A DNA stretch of 40,244 nt. It comes from CAYSPU01 sp964432995. Lineage in GTDB: Bacteria > Verrucomicrobiota > Verrucomicrobiia > Limisphaerales > JAHDYP01. How positions within the stretch are numbered: the stretch's first letter is position 1; every line of letters begins with the position of its first letter. Below the pieces are notes generated by a model. That model was not told the DNA's origin and did no database searches. It saw only the letters and a list, made by a program, of their open reading frames with translations. Below are positions 8,497 to 15,824 of this stretch, piece by piece. Location: contig CAYSPU010000012.1 in NCBI GenBank assembly GCA_964432995.1, positions 1 to 40,244 of the forward strand. The letters are read 5' to 3'. The position numbers were made by a program, and so were the translations under genes.

Positions 8497-8931
8497 ATGC
8501 TGAAGATCGGTTCTCCCATCCCGCATAAGCGCTCGCGGATTGAGATCATTCCGCTGATCGACATCATGTTCTTTCTGCTCGCCTCTTTCATGATGGTGAG
8601 CCTCCAGATGAGCAAGACCGAGAACGTCCGCGTCAAACTGCCCTCGGCCACCCAGGGAAAGCCGGACTTCCAGCCGAACATGATCAACATCGCGGTCAAG
8701 AGCGACGGCAAGATGTTCTACGAGAAGCAGGAAGTCGACGCCTTGCGGTTGGGGGAGATTCTGACCAACCGTTTTCGGGCCGACACCAACCTCCCGGTGT
8801 TCATCAGCGGCGATGTGGACACGCAGCACGGGTCGATGGTCAAGGTCTACGAGCTGGTCCGGTCGGCCGGCGTCCAGAAGATCGCGTTCTGTGTCACCTC
8901 CGATGATTCGGAGCAGCTCCGGCAGCCATGA
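8497..8931 (+). CDS. exbD: ExbD/TolR biopolymer transport protein (first copy)
   Basis: 144 aa. A short cytoplasmic head, RSRIEIIPLIDIMFFLLASFMM, holds the single span with the conserved proton-carrying Asp in PLIDIMF. A periplasmic domain follows, ending VFISGDVDTQHGSMVKVYELVRSAGVQKIAFC. This is the usual ExbD length. It starts 47 bases after exbB and its TGA overlaps the ATG of the second exbD (ATGA). The two ExbD proteins are nearly identical in the membrane segment and diverge in the periplasmic part. Confidence 0.92.
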   Translation: MLKIGSPIPHKRSRIEIIPLIDIMFFLLASFMMVSLQMSKTENVRVKLPSATQGKPDFQPNMINIAVKSDGKMFYEKQEVDALRLGEILTNRFRADTNLPVFISGDVDTQHGSMVKVYELVRSAGVQKIAFCVTSDDSEQLRQP

Positions 8932-9353
8932 GGATCGGCACCCCAACGCCCCATAAAAAGGCGCGGATCGAGATCATCCCGCTGATCGACATCATGTTCT
9001 TCCTGCTGGCGTCGTTCATGATGGTCAGCCTGCAAATGCAGAAGGTGCAGACGGTCAAGGCCAGCCTGCCAACGGCCACGCAGGCAACCTCGAGCACCAA
9101 GCCGGACATGGTCAACATCACGGTCGACCGATTTGGCAGGGTCTCGGTGGACGATCGGGAGATGAGCCTGTTGGAGCTGCGGAACCTGCTGACGAACCGA
9201 ATAGCGCTGAACACGAATCTGCCGGTGTTCATCACCGGTCACAAGGAAACCAGTCACGGTTCGATGGTCTACGTGCTGGACTTCGTGCACCGCGCCGGCG
9301 CGCAGAAGGTGGCGTTTGCCGTGGCGACAAAAGACGGTCCCAGCCGGCGGTAG
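8928..9353 (+). CDS. exbD: ExbD/TolR biopolymer transport protein (second copy)
   Basis: 141 aa, a paralogue of the preceding gene. It shares KARIEIIPLIDIMFFLLASFMMVSLQM-type membrane residues with the same conserved Asp, and a C-terminal LPVFITGHKETSHGSMVYVLDFVHRAGAQKVAFAV. It is translationally coupled to exbD1 by an ATGA overlap. Two ExbDs per ExbB pentamer fit the known two-fold plug; here the pair could be a heterodimer, which is inference. The stop TAG lies inside GGTAGGACGG (9349-9358), which is the inverse of the sequence containing the stop of the convergent gene at 9495. Confidence 0.92.
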   Translation: MRIGTPTPHKKARIEIIPLIDIMFFLLASFMMVSLQMQKVQTVKASLPTATQATSSTKPDMVNITVDRFGRVSVDDREMSLLELRNLLTNRIALNTNLPVFITGHKETSHGSMVYVLDFVHRAGAQKVAFAVATKDGPSRR

Positions 9354-9502
9354 GACGGCGGGGGGACCGGCCTACTGGCCGCCGCTGACTGAGAGAACCA
9401 GACTCCGCGCCGCGGGCCTCCCACGCTGGAATCTCGCAAAGAGCAGCCGAAGAACCACCGTCCCCCCGCCCCACCGTCGCACCGTCCCACCGTCCTACCT
9501 CC
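9349..9502. repeat. Convergent gene-end region: 8-bp tandem array and 10-bp inverted repeat
   Basis: Six consecutive 8-bp units run from 9455 to 9502: CCACCGTC, CCCCCGCC, CCACCGTC, GCACCGTC, CCACCGTC, CTACCTCC. In addition GGTAGGACGG at 9349-9358 is the exact reverse complement of CCGTCCTACC at 9490-9499. Each arm holds the TAG stop of the gene entering from its side (exbD2 and the coiled-coil gene). The same 8-bp family recurs at 12208-12255 and 17310-17349. Confidence 0.8.
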
Positions 9503-10079
9503 CGGAGGACGATCTCTGACCGGCGGCTTTGCTGAGCTGGAACTGCAGATTCGTAACCACGTCCTGCACCTGCTTGAACTTGTCCACGAGTTCGTTGTAC
9601 TGCTTGACGAGGTCGTTGCGCTCGGCGATCGCCTGGTTGAGCTGTTTGACGAGGTCATCGCGCTGGCCGGCCACTTCCTTCACCAGCTCATTGAGTTTGC
9701 GGATGCTGTCGTAGGCTTCGCCCAACTGGTTGGTGGCCTGCTGGAAGGCGTTGGTGAAGACCTGCAACTGCCGGGCCAGCATGTCGTTGGTGGCGTTGAG
9801 TTGGCTCCGCTCCAGGCGGAGGTCCAGGATGGCCGCCTCGTTGGTCTTTGAGGCCGCCTTGAGCTCGAGAATCCTCTGGTCCAATTCGTTGACCTGGGTA
9901 TCCATCCTCCGAATCGTGTTCGTGTAGCTCTGGATGTCGACGCTGTAGAGGTAATTCGTCTGGATGAGCGCTCGAATACGTTCCCGATCCTGCGTCTCCC
10001 GATTCCACTGGTAGGTACAGAGCCCGCAGAGGGCCAACGCGAAGACAATCAGCAGATTACTCAACAAACTTGTTCTCAT
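9495..10079 (-). CDS. Membrane-anchored coiled-coil protein of unknown function
   Basis: 194 aa. The N-terminus LLSNLLIVFALALCGLCTYQW (residues 5-25) is a signal anchor, after which the sequence is almost all heptad coiled coil. Examples are VNELDQRILELKAASKTNEA, LRLERSQLNATNDMLARQLQ, and the self-similar stretch QRDDLVKQLNQAIAERNDLVKQYNELVDKFKQVQDV. No catalytic motif is visible. It would form a rod in the periplasm or cell envelope. The gene converges on exbD2 and its last codon and stop lie in the 8-bp repeat array. I do not recognise a family. It might relate to the TonB-ExbBD set, but the opposite strand argues against one operon. Confidence 0.75.
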   Translation of the reverse strand: MRTSLLSNLLIVFALALCGLCTYQWNRETQDRERIRALIQTNYLYSVDIQSYTNTIRRMDTQVNELDQRILELKAASKTNEAAILDLRLERSQLNATNDMLARQLQVFTNAFQQATNQLGEAYDSIRKLNELVKEVAGQRDDLVKQLNQAIAERNDLVKQYNELVDKFKQVQDVVTNLQFQLSKAAGQRSSSGR

Positions 10080-10288
10080 CGGGCGCGCGCGAGCCTGTCA
10101 GCTTTGTGGATGCTTGTCAAAGGGCAGTGTGCAAACCCGAATCCTCGGCTCAGTGGCGGTGGGGTTCGGTCGTACCCGGTCCGCACGCGGTTTTCGCCGC
10201 TGCGAACGGGAGTTCTTTCGGCTCCGGGAAGATCCCGCCTCGGCGGCGGGATGCCGTGCAAACAGTGAATTCGGCGTGCATTCGGTGC

Positions 10289-10317
10289 TTGACCGTTGGA
10301 AACGAACAAGTTATAAA
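10289..10317 (+). promoter_or_regulatory. Sigma-70-type promoter of the HU gene
   Basis: TTGACC at 10289-10294, a 17-bp spacer and TATAAA at 10312-10317, 47 bases before the HU ATG. It matches the consensus in 5/6 and 5/6 positions with optimal spacing. This is the clearest housekeeping promoter in the window and fits an abundantly made nucleoid protein. Confidence 0.75.
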
Positions 10318-10363
10318 ACGCCCAGCATTTGCCCCGCACCCATATAGCAACCACCATAGTCCT

Positions 10364-10696
10364 ATGACAAAGCGTGACCTGGTCGTTCGCATCAGCAACG
10401 AGACCAACCTCGTCCAACAGCAAGTGCTCGACGTTGTTCAGAAGACCCTCGACTACATCGCCGAGGCGGTTTCGCAGGGTAAGAAGGTGGAGTTGCGGAA
10501 CTTCGGCGTTTTCGAAGTGAAGGTCCGCAAAGCGCGTGTCGGGCGCAATCCCAACGCGCCCGCGAACGACGTTCGCATTCCGCCCCGCGCGGTGGTGAAG
10601 TTCAAGCCCGGCAAGGAGATGCGTGAGGCGGTGCTGCGGCTGACTCCCGGCGACATCCAGGAGGCGAACCCGCCGACGGCCGAGCCTGAGGCGTGA
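10364..10696 (+). CDS. HU/IHF-family DNA-binding protein
   Basis: 110 aa. MTKRDLVVRISNETNL opens the family fold. The dimerisation helices follow, then VELRNFGVFEVKVRKARVGRNPNAP, which holds the GFGxF-like turn and the DNA-intercalating GRNP arm, and RAVVKFKPGKEMREAV. A short acidic/Pro tail (PPTAEPEA) extends about 15 residues past the normal end. The protein bends and compacts DNA. No ribosome site is visible before ATG 10364, but the start is fixed by homology. Sequence alone does not decide between HU and IHF. Confidence 0.93.
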   Translation: MTKRDLVVRISNETNLVQQQVLDVVQKTLDYIAEAVSQGKKVELRNFGVFEVKVRKARVGRNPNAPANDVRIPPRAVVKFKPGKEMREAVLRLTPGDIQEANPPTAEPEA

Positions 10697-10874
10697 GCGG
10701 GCTGTTCCCCGCGGTCGCGCCCGGTCTGCCGCTGGTCTCGTTGCGCGCCTTCGCGCGGATGGTTCCTTGGCAACGCCGGCCATCGCGTGGCGGGCCCGCG
10801 GGTCAGTCTGCCGGCTTGCCCAATTTGCATTGATTGTTCCGCAGCCTTTCCCTTTAGCTAGGCCCCCGCTGACT

Positions 10875-12146
10875 ATGGAACGACTGCCTGGATTCCGGGA
10901 TTTCTACCCCGAACCGCTTCCTCCGGGCGAGGCCTGGAGTGCCGACGTCCGCCAGTACCTCTTCGAGCGCTGGCGCGCGGTCGCGCGGCGCTACGGCTTT
11001 CGGGAGTACGACGGCCCCCCTTTGGAGCCGCTCGAACTCTACACGGCCAAGAGCGGCGACGAAATCGTCGGGCAACTCTACAACTTCGTCGACAAAGGAG
11101 ATCGCGCGGTGGCTCTGCGGCCGGAGATGACTCCCACGCTGGCCCGGATGGTGGCCGCCCGCGAGCGGGGCTATCGCAAGCCGCTGAAGTGGTTTGCCAT
11201 TCCCCAGTTGTTCCGCTACGAGCGCCAGCAGAAAGGCCGTCTCCGGGAGCACTTCCAGTTGAATGCCGACATCTTCGGCGAAGCCGATCCCGCTGCGGAC
11301 GCGGAGCTGATGGCGCTGTTGATCGACTCCCTGCGGGCGCTGGGGCTGACCGAGCGGGATTTCGTGATCCGCCTCAGCAGTCGGAACGCCTGGCACGATT
11401 TCTATGCGCGCCGCGGTGCCGATCCGTCGCGGGAATATGCGTTCTATCAGGTGATCGACAAGCTGGAGCGCGAAGAACCAGCGCAGAGCGAAGCCCGGTT
11501 GCGCGAGTTGGGTTTCTCCCTGGACGAGGTGCGGGCGTTCACCCAAGCGGCGGAGCCAACGGCCGAGCTGGGGGCGATTCTGGAGTCGTTGGCGGCGCGG
11601 GGGTTGGCGGAGTATGTGAAAGTGGATTACACGGTGATTCGCGGCCTGGCGTACTACACCGGACCGGTCTTCGAGGCCTTCGACGTGCGGGGGGAGTTCC
11701 GGGCCATCGCCGGCGGCGGGCGCTACGATCAACTGGTCGGCCTGCTTTCCGGTGGCAAACTCCAGTTGCCCGGACTGGGTTTCGGAATGGGCGACGTCGT
11801 CCTCACCGAACTCCTCAAGCGACGCGGCCTGTTGCCCCCCTTCGGCGAGCGCCTCGACGCCTATGTGCTGATCGAGGATGAAACTCTCCGCCCCGAGTCC
11901 CTTCGCCTGGTCCAAACGCTGCGGAACACCGGCCGGGTCGTGGACTTCCCCCTCACGGCCGCGCGTCCGGACAAGCAGTTCAAGCGCGCCCTCGAGCAGA
12001 ACGCCTCGGTCACCCTGCGCGTGGAACGGGGCGACGACGCCGGTTTGAGCGTGCGCGTGCGTCAACTCCAGGCCCGGACGGAACAAGTGGTCGCGGTAGC
12101 CGACGTGCCGGGCGCCCTGCAGCCGCCCTCGCCGACGGGCAGCTAG
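10875..12146 (+). CDS. hisS: Histidyl-tRNA synthetase
   Basis: 423 aa, the usual HisRS length. It charges tRNA-His. Class II features in order: LPGFRDFYPE at the N-terminus, motif 1 region RYGFREYDGPPLE, motif 2 FRYERQQKGRLREHFQLNADIFGE, the histidine-specific loop GLAYYTGPVFEAF, motif 3 GIAGGGRYDQLV-type residues (IAGGGRYDQLVGLL, then PGLGFGMG), and a C-terminal anticodon-binding domain (DAYVLIEDETLRPESLRLVQTLR). Motif retention and the anticodon domain favour HisS over the regulatory paralogue HisZ. The frame is open upstream to 10767, but the conserved start is ATG 10875. Confidence 0.92.
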   Translation: MERLPGFRDFYPEPLPPGEAWSADVRQYLFERWRAVARRYGFREYDGPPLEPLELYTAKSGDEIVGQLYNFVDKGDRAVALRPEMTPTLARMVAARERGYRKPLKWFAIPQLFRYERQQKGRLREHFQLNADIFGEADPAADAELMALLIDSLRALGLTERDFVIRLSSRNAWHDFYARRGADPSREYAFYQVIDKLEREEPAQSEARLRELGFSLDEVRAFTQAAEPTAELGAILESLAARGLAEYVKVDYTVIRGLAYYTGPVFEAFDVRGEFRAIAGGGRYDQLVGLLSGGKLQLPGLGFGMGDVVLTELLKRRGLLPPFGERLDAYVLIEDETLRPESLRLVQTLRNTGRVVDFPLTAARPDKQFKRALEQNASVTLRVERGDDAGLSVRVRQLQARTEQVVAVADVPGALQPPSPTGS

Positions 12147-12150
12147 CCCC

Positions 12151-12199
12151 GGCATTTCACGTTCCCTGGGTGAAATGCCCGCCCGCAGGGCCGTGCGGG
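12151..12199 (+). terminator. Tandem hairpins after hisS
   Basis: GGCATTTCAC at 12151-12160 pairs perfectly with GTGAAATGCC at 12170-12179 over a 9-nt loop, only four bases after the hisS stop. A second small hairpin, CCCGCA/TGCGGG, lies at about 12182-12199. Neither has a T tract, so this may be a Rho-assisted or mRNA-protecting structure rather than a classical intrinsic terminator. Confidence 0.5.
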
Positions 12200-12207
12200 G
12201 CTGCCCC

Positions 12208-12255
12208 GGTGCGACGGTGCGACGGTGGAGCAGTGCCACGGTCGAACGGTGGTAG
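12208..12255. repeat. Degenerate 8-bp tandem repeat array
   Basis: Six exact-length units: GGTGCGAC, GGTGCGAC, GGTGGAGC, AGTGCCAC, GGTCGAAC, GGTGGTAG. The reverse-complement consensus (GTCGCACC) is the same as in the arrays at 9455-9502 and 17310-17349. It lies in the 302-base gap between hisS and the xylulokinase gene; I see no gene in that gap. Confidence 0.8.
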
Positions 12256-12307
12256 AGATGCACGCGCATCCTTCATTCAGCTCGAATTCCTGAGCCTCGC
12301 CAACCCC

Positions 12308-12376
12308 CATTCTGCATTCTGCATTCTTCATTCTACATTTCCCGCCAGCCTCCCAACCCTGCACCTCCGCCTCGAC
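12308..12376. repeat. Degenerate 7-bp tandem repeat arrays
   Basis: CATTCTG, CATTCTG, CATTCTT, CATTCTA, CATTTCC run head to tail at 12308-12342. A second set of about four 7-bp steps (CCTCCCA, ACCCTGC, ACCTCCG, CCTCGAC) runs at 12349-12376. The CCTCCCAACCCTG core of the second set recurs, inverted, in the array at 26737-26771. Confidence 0.75.
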
Positions 12377-12448
12377 CCAAAGAAGATTCGACACTCTCAA
12401 ACGGTTTCGCCATCCTGATGTCGAACGGATGTGGAATCGGTTCAGCGT

Positions 12449-13975
12449 ATGAGAGAACTTCTGATCGGCATTGACAGCGGCACGCAGTCGACCAAAGCCC
12501 TCGTGGTGGATGCCGCCAGCGGCAAGGTGGTTTCCTCGGCCGCCCAGGCGTACGACCTGCTGCCCAATCTGCCCCCTGGAGCCAAGGAACAGCACCCGCA
12601 CACGTGGCGGGACGCGACGACCGCGGTGATCCGCAGAGCATTGCGTGAGGCCCGGGCGCGGGCGGGCGAGGTCAAGGCGCTCGGCGTGAGCGGGCAACAG
12701 CACGGTTTTGTGCCGCTGGACCGCAACGGTTCGGTGATTCGCCCGGCCAAGCTCTGGTGCGACACGTCCACGGCTCCCGAGTGCGCCGAGATCATGGAGG
12801 CCGTCGGCGGGTTCAAGGCCACCACGCGCGCCTTGGGCAATGCGGTGCTGCCGGGCTTCACCGCCTCGAAAATCCTGTGGCTCAAGAAGCGCGAACCGCG
12901 AAACTACGCGCGCCTGGCCACGGTGTTGCTGCCGCACGACTACCTGAACTACTGGCTGACCGGGAACGCGGTGATGGAATACGGCGACGCGAGCGGCACC
13001 GCGCTGCTCGATGTCCGGCGCAGGAAATGGTCGACGGCGGTGCTGCGGGCGATCGATCCCGAGCTCGAGGGGAAGCTGCCGCCGCTGATTCGCAGCGATC
13101 AACCGGCCGGCCGGCTACAGCGGTCGACCGCCGATGCCTTGGGGCTGAGCCCCGACGTCCTGGTCAGTGCCGGCGGCGGCGACAACATGATGGGGGCCAT
13201 TGGGACGGGCAACACCCGGGCCGGGGTCATCACGGCCAGCTTCGGCACCAGCGGCACCATCTACGCCTGCGCGGAAAAACCGGTCGTCGATCCCCAGGGT
13301 GAAATCGCGGCGTTTTGCGATTCCACGAACCGTTGGTTGCCGCTGCTCTGCACGATGAATGTCACCGTGGCGACCGAGATGCTGCGACGCGACTTCGCGT
13401 GGACCCACGCCCGGTATGAGGCGGAAGCGGCCAAGGCACCCCCGGGCTCCGACGGTCTCCTGCTGTTGCCCTACCTGGAGGGAGAACGCACGCCCAACGT
13501 CCCGGACGGGACCGGGGTCTTCTTCGGGGTGAGCCCCCGGACGTTCACCGGACGGCACTTTGCCCGCGCGGCGATGGAGGGCGTCACCCTGGGAATGAAC
13601 TACGGGCTTCGTCGCCTGGCCGAACTCGGGGTTCGCCCCAAGCAGATTCGGGCGACCGGCGGCGGGGCCCAGTCGCGGCTCTGGCGCCAGGTCATGGCCG
13701 ACGTCTTCCGGGCGGAGGTGGTTACCCTGAGCGTGAGCGAAGGAGCCGCCTACGGCGCCGCTTTGCAGGCCCTCTGGTGCTGGCGCCTGTCCCGAGGAGA
13801 GCGGGTGGCGATCCCCGAGCTCACCGACGAGTTCGTGCGCGTCAACTCCCGCGAGACGGCCGTCCCGCGCCAGGCGGCGGCGGCGGTCTACGCCGAACTC
13901 CAGGAACTGCAAGACGCGCTCTCCCGTTCGCTGCGACCCGCTTTCGCCGCCCATCGCCGTCTCGTGGCCCGGTAG
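12449..13975 (+). CDS. xylB: Xylulokinase-like FGGY carbohydrate kinase
   Basis: 508 aa. It phosphorylates D-xylulose (or a related ketose) with ATP for entry into the pentose phosphate pathway. Seen: N-terminal phosphate-1 motif IGIDSGTQSTKALVVD, GVSGQQHGFVPLD (the xylulokinase substrate signature SGQQHG), WCDTST, HDYLNYWLTG, the second FGGY-domain motif TASFGTSGTIYA, and RATGGGAQSRLWRQVMADVF near the C-terminus. The ATG at 12449 precedes the first strand directly; GTG 12431 adds six residues. No xylose isomerase or sugar transporter lies nearby. Substrate assignment rests on the QQHG motif and overall pattern, so another ketose is possible. Confidence 0.85.
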   Translation: MRELLIGIDSGTQSTKALVVDAASGKVVSSAAQAYDLLPNLPPGAKEQHPHTWRDATTAVIRRALREARARAGEVKALGVSGQQHGFVPLDRNGSVIRPAKLWCDTSTAPECAEIMEAVGGFKATTRALGNAVLPGFTASKILWLKKREPRNYARLATVLLPHDYLNYWLTGNAVMEYGDASGTALLDVRRRKWSTAVLRAIDPELEGKLPPLIRSDQPAGRLQRSTADALGLSPDVLVSAGGGDNMMGAIGTGNTRAGVITASFGTSGTIYACAEKPVVDPQGEIAAFCDSTNRWLPLLCTMNVTVATEMLRRDFAWTHARYEAEAAKAPPGSDGLLLLPYLEGERTPNVPDGTGVFFGVSPRTFTGRHFARAAMEGVTLGMNYGLRRLAELGVRPKQIRATGGGAQSRLWRQVMADVFRAEVVTLSVSEGAAYGAALQALWCWRLSRGERVAIPELTDEFVRVNSRETAVPRQAAAAVYAELQELQDALSRSLRPAFAAHRRLVAR

Positions 13976-14158
13976 ACGGCGCACGGTCATGAGGTACCGC
14001 CTTCGGCATCGCGTGCCTGGAACCGCCCGCGCCGGCGCCCGCGGAGAGGTCGCCCCGTTACGCGCCTCGGGTGCCTGGGGTCGGGGCCAACCTCAGGGCG
14101 CGCCGCCATCCCCCTCCTTGGGGTTGCATTTCACCTCCACTAACACCACTGTGCATCT

Positions 14159-14515
14159 ATGAAACTTGTGCTCTCTTCACACAACCTGACGCTGACCAAA
14201 GCGATCGAAGACCACCTGGTCAGTCGCCTGGAGAAGCTGGACCATCTGGATCAGCGGGCGGTCGATGTTCGCGTGACGCTCGAATTGGATCACAAGCGCG
14301 CGCCGGAGCGCCAGTTTGTCTGCTCCGTCCGTCTCGCGGTGCCGGGGCCCGATCTGTTCGCCGAGGATTGCGAGAGCGACCTGTACACTGCCATCGACAA
14401 TGTGGTGAAGAAGATCGAACAGCAGATTCGGAAGCGGCACAACAAGTACAAGGCCCGTAAACACACGGAAGCCGCCCTCAGCAAACGACGGCGCCAGGAA
14501 CAAACCGCCCAGTAG
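14159..14515 (+). CDS. raiA: Ribosome hibernation factor, RaiA/HPF family
   Basis: 118 aa, matching short HPF/RaiA proteins. MKLVLSSHNLTLTKAIEDHLVSRLEKLD is the first beta-alpha unit. RVTLELDHKRAPERQFVCSVRLAVPGPDLFAEDCESDLYTAIDNVVKKIEQQIRKRHNK completes the beta-alpha-beta-beta-beta-alpha fold, with the basic end that binds the 30S decoding site. A basic/Gln-rich tail (HTEAALSKRRRQEQ) ends it. It lacks the C-terminal dimerisation domain of long HPF. It stabilises idle ribosomes in starvation. ATG 14159 is the only sensible start; no strong ribosome site is visible. Confidence 0.9.
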   Translation: MKLVLSSHNLTLTKAIEDHLVSRLEKLDHLDQRAVDVRVTLELDHKRAPERQFVCSVRLAVPGPDLFAEDCESDLYTAIDNVVKKIEQQIRKRHNKYKARKHTEAALSKRRRQEQTAQ

Positions 14516-14579
14516 GCGGTCCGCCAACGGCCGACCACCTTCCCATGAGCCATCAGGCAGGGCGGTCGGCTCCTCGCCC

Positions 14580-15824
14580 ATGATTCTGCGGGCGCGAACT
14601 GTCCTGCCCCTGGGCCGCCCCCCGTTCGCGGACGGCGCTGTTCAGCTTGCGCGGGGCCGCATTCAGGCGGTCGGGCGATGGCGGGATCTCCGAGCCCAGG
14701 CCATCGGTGCGGTGCAGGACTTGGGCGAGGTCATCCTGCTGCCGGGACTCGTCAACCCGCATGCCCACCTCGATTACACCGCCATGGCGGGGATGATCCC
14801 GCCGCCGCGCTCCTTCACGGACTGGATCAAGAACATCACCGTGCTCAAGGCGAAGTGGGGCTATGCGGAGTACGCCCAGTCCTGGTTGCGCGGGGCGGAG
14901 ATGCTCCGGCGCCACGGCACGACGACCGTGGGCGACATCGAGGCGCTGCCGGAACTCCTGCCCGACGTCTGGTCGGCCACGCCGTTGCGCGTCCGTTCCT
15001 TCCTCGAGATGACCGGCGTGCGGAGTCGGCGGGATCCGGAGCTGATTCTGCGGGAGGCGATTGCCCGGCGGGACTCGCTGCCGGAGGGGCGTTCCCGCGC
15101 GTTCCTTTCTCCGCACGCGCCCTACTCCACGCCGCCGGTTCTGCTGCGGCGGGTGGCCGAGGTCAGCCGCCAACACCGCTGGCCGTTCTCGGTGCATGTC
15201 GCGGAATCGGCGGAGGAATTCCAGATGTTCACCGAGGCGTGCGGGCCGATGTACGACTGGCTGGGCCGGAATGAGCGGGAGATGTCCGATTGCGGGAGCC
15301 GGACGCCGGTCGAGCGTCTGGCCGCCCTTCAAGCCCTGGGCCCCCGCACCATCGCCGTGCACGTCAACTACCTCGGCCCGCGGGATATCCCGCTGCTCCG
15401 CGAGAGCGGCGCGCACGTCGTGCATTGCCCCCGCAGTCACGCGTATTTCCGGCACCGCGCCTTTGACTTCGCCGCGCTCCGGAGCGCCGGCCTGAACCTC
15501 TCCCTGGGCACCGACAGCCTGGCAACCACTCGCACCAGTTCGCAGGTGCCGCCGGAACTCAGCCTCTTCGCCGAGATGCAGACCTTCGCCCGCGCCCATC
15601 CCGCCGTGGCGCCCGCGGAGATCCTGCCGCTGATCACGGTCAACCCGGCGAAGGCGCTCGGACTCGAAGACCGCGTCGGGGTGCTGCGCGAGGGGGCATG
15701 GGCGGATCTGATCACGATTCCGTACGCCGGCAGGCTGGCGGAGTCCCCGGAGGCCGTCGTCCACCACCGCGGCCCGGTCCGGGATGTCTGGATCGAGGGA
15801 CGATGGACGAGCGTGACACCATGA
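14580..15824 (+). CDS. Metal-dependent amidohydrolase (SAH/aminodeoxyfutalosine deaminase-like)
   Basis: 414 aa, cytosolic. Ligands of the ATZ/TRZ-type amidohydrolases are all present: PHAHLD (HxH, residues 61-63), SPHAPYSTP near 180, HVAESAEEF near 205, HCPRSHAYF near 282, and LSLGTDSLATTRTSS with the catalytic Asp near 308. The family deaminates or dechlorinates N-heterocycles such as S-adenosylhomocysteine, aminodeoxyfutalosine and guanine; the substrate is not decided by sequence alone. Its TGA overlaps the bioF ATG (ATGA), so it is co-translated with a biotin gene. That pairing might reflect handling of an adenosyl or keto by-product of BioA, which is inference. Confidence 0.85.
   Translation: MILRARTVLPLGRPPFADGAVQLARGRIQAVGRWRDLRAQAIGAVQDLGEVILLPGLVNPHAHLDYTAMAGMIPPPRSFTDWIKNITVLKAKWGYAEYAQSWLRGAEMLRRHGTTTVGDIEALPELLPDVWSATPLRVRSFLEMTGVRSRRDPELILREAIARRDSLPEGRSRAFLSPHAPYSTPPVLLRRVAEVSRQHRWPFSVHVAESAEEFQMFTEACGPMYDWLGRNEREMSDCGSRTPVERLAALQALGPRTIAVHVNYLGPRDIPLLRESGAHVVHCPRSHAYFRHRAFDFAALRSAGLNLSLGTDSLATTRTSSQVPPELSLFAEMQTFARAHPAVAPAEILPLITVNPAKALGLEDRVGVLREGAWADLITIPYAGRLAESPEAVVHHRGPVRDVWIEGRWTSVTP

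Noticed and set aside
9455..9502. Possible CRISPR array
   Set aside because: Units are 8 bp with no spacers of constant length, and no cas genes are near. The same holds for the other short arrays.
10829..10875. Promoter candidate (TTGATT...TTTAGC) before hisS
   Set aside because: The -10 box is poor and other alignments are equally good, so it was not listed as a feature.
12387..12425. Inverted repeat TTCGACA...TGTCGAA upstream of the xylulokinase gene as an operator
   Set aside because: The arms are only 7 bp and 25 bases apart, which is not unusual enough; no regulator is adjacent.
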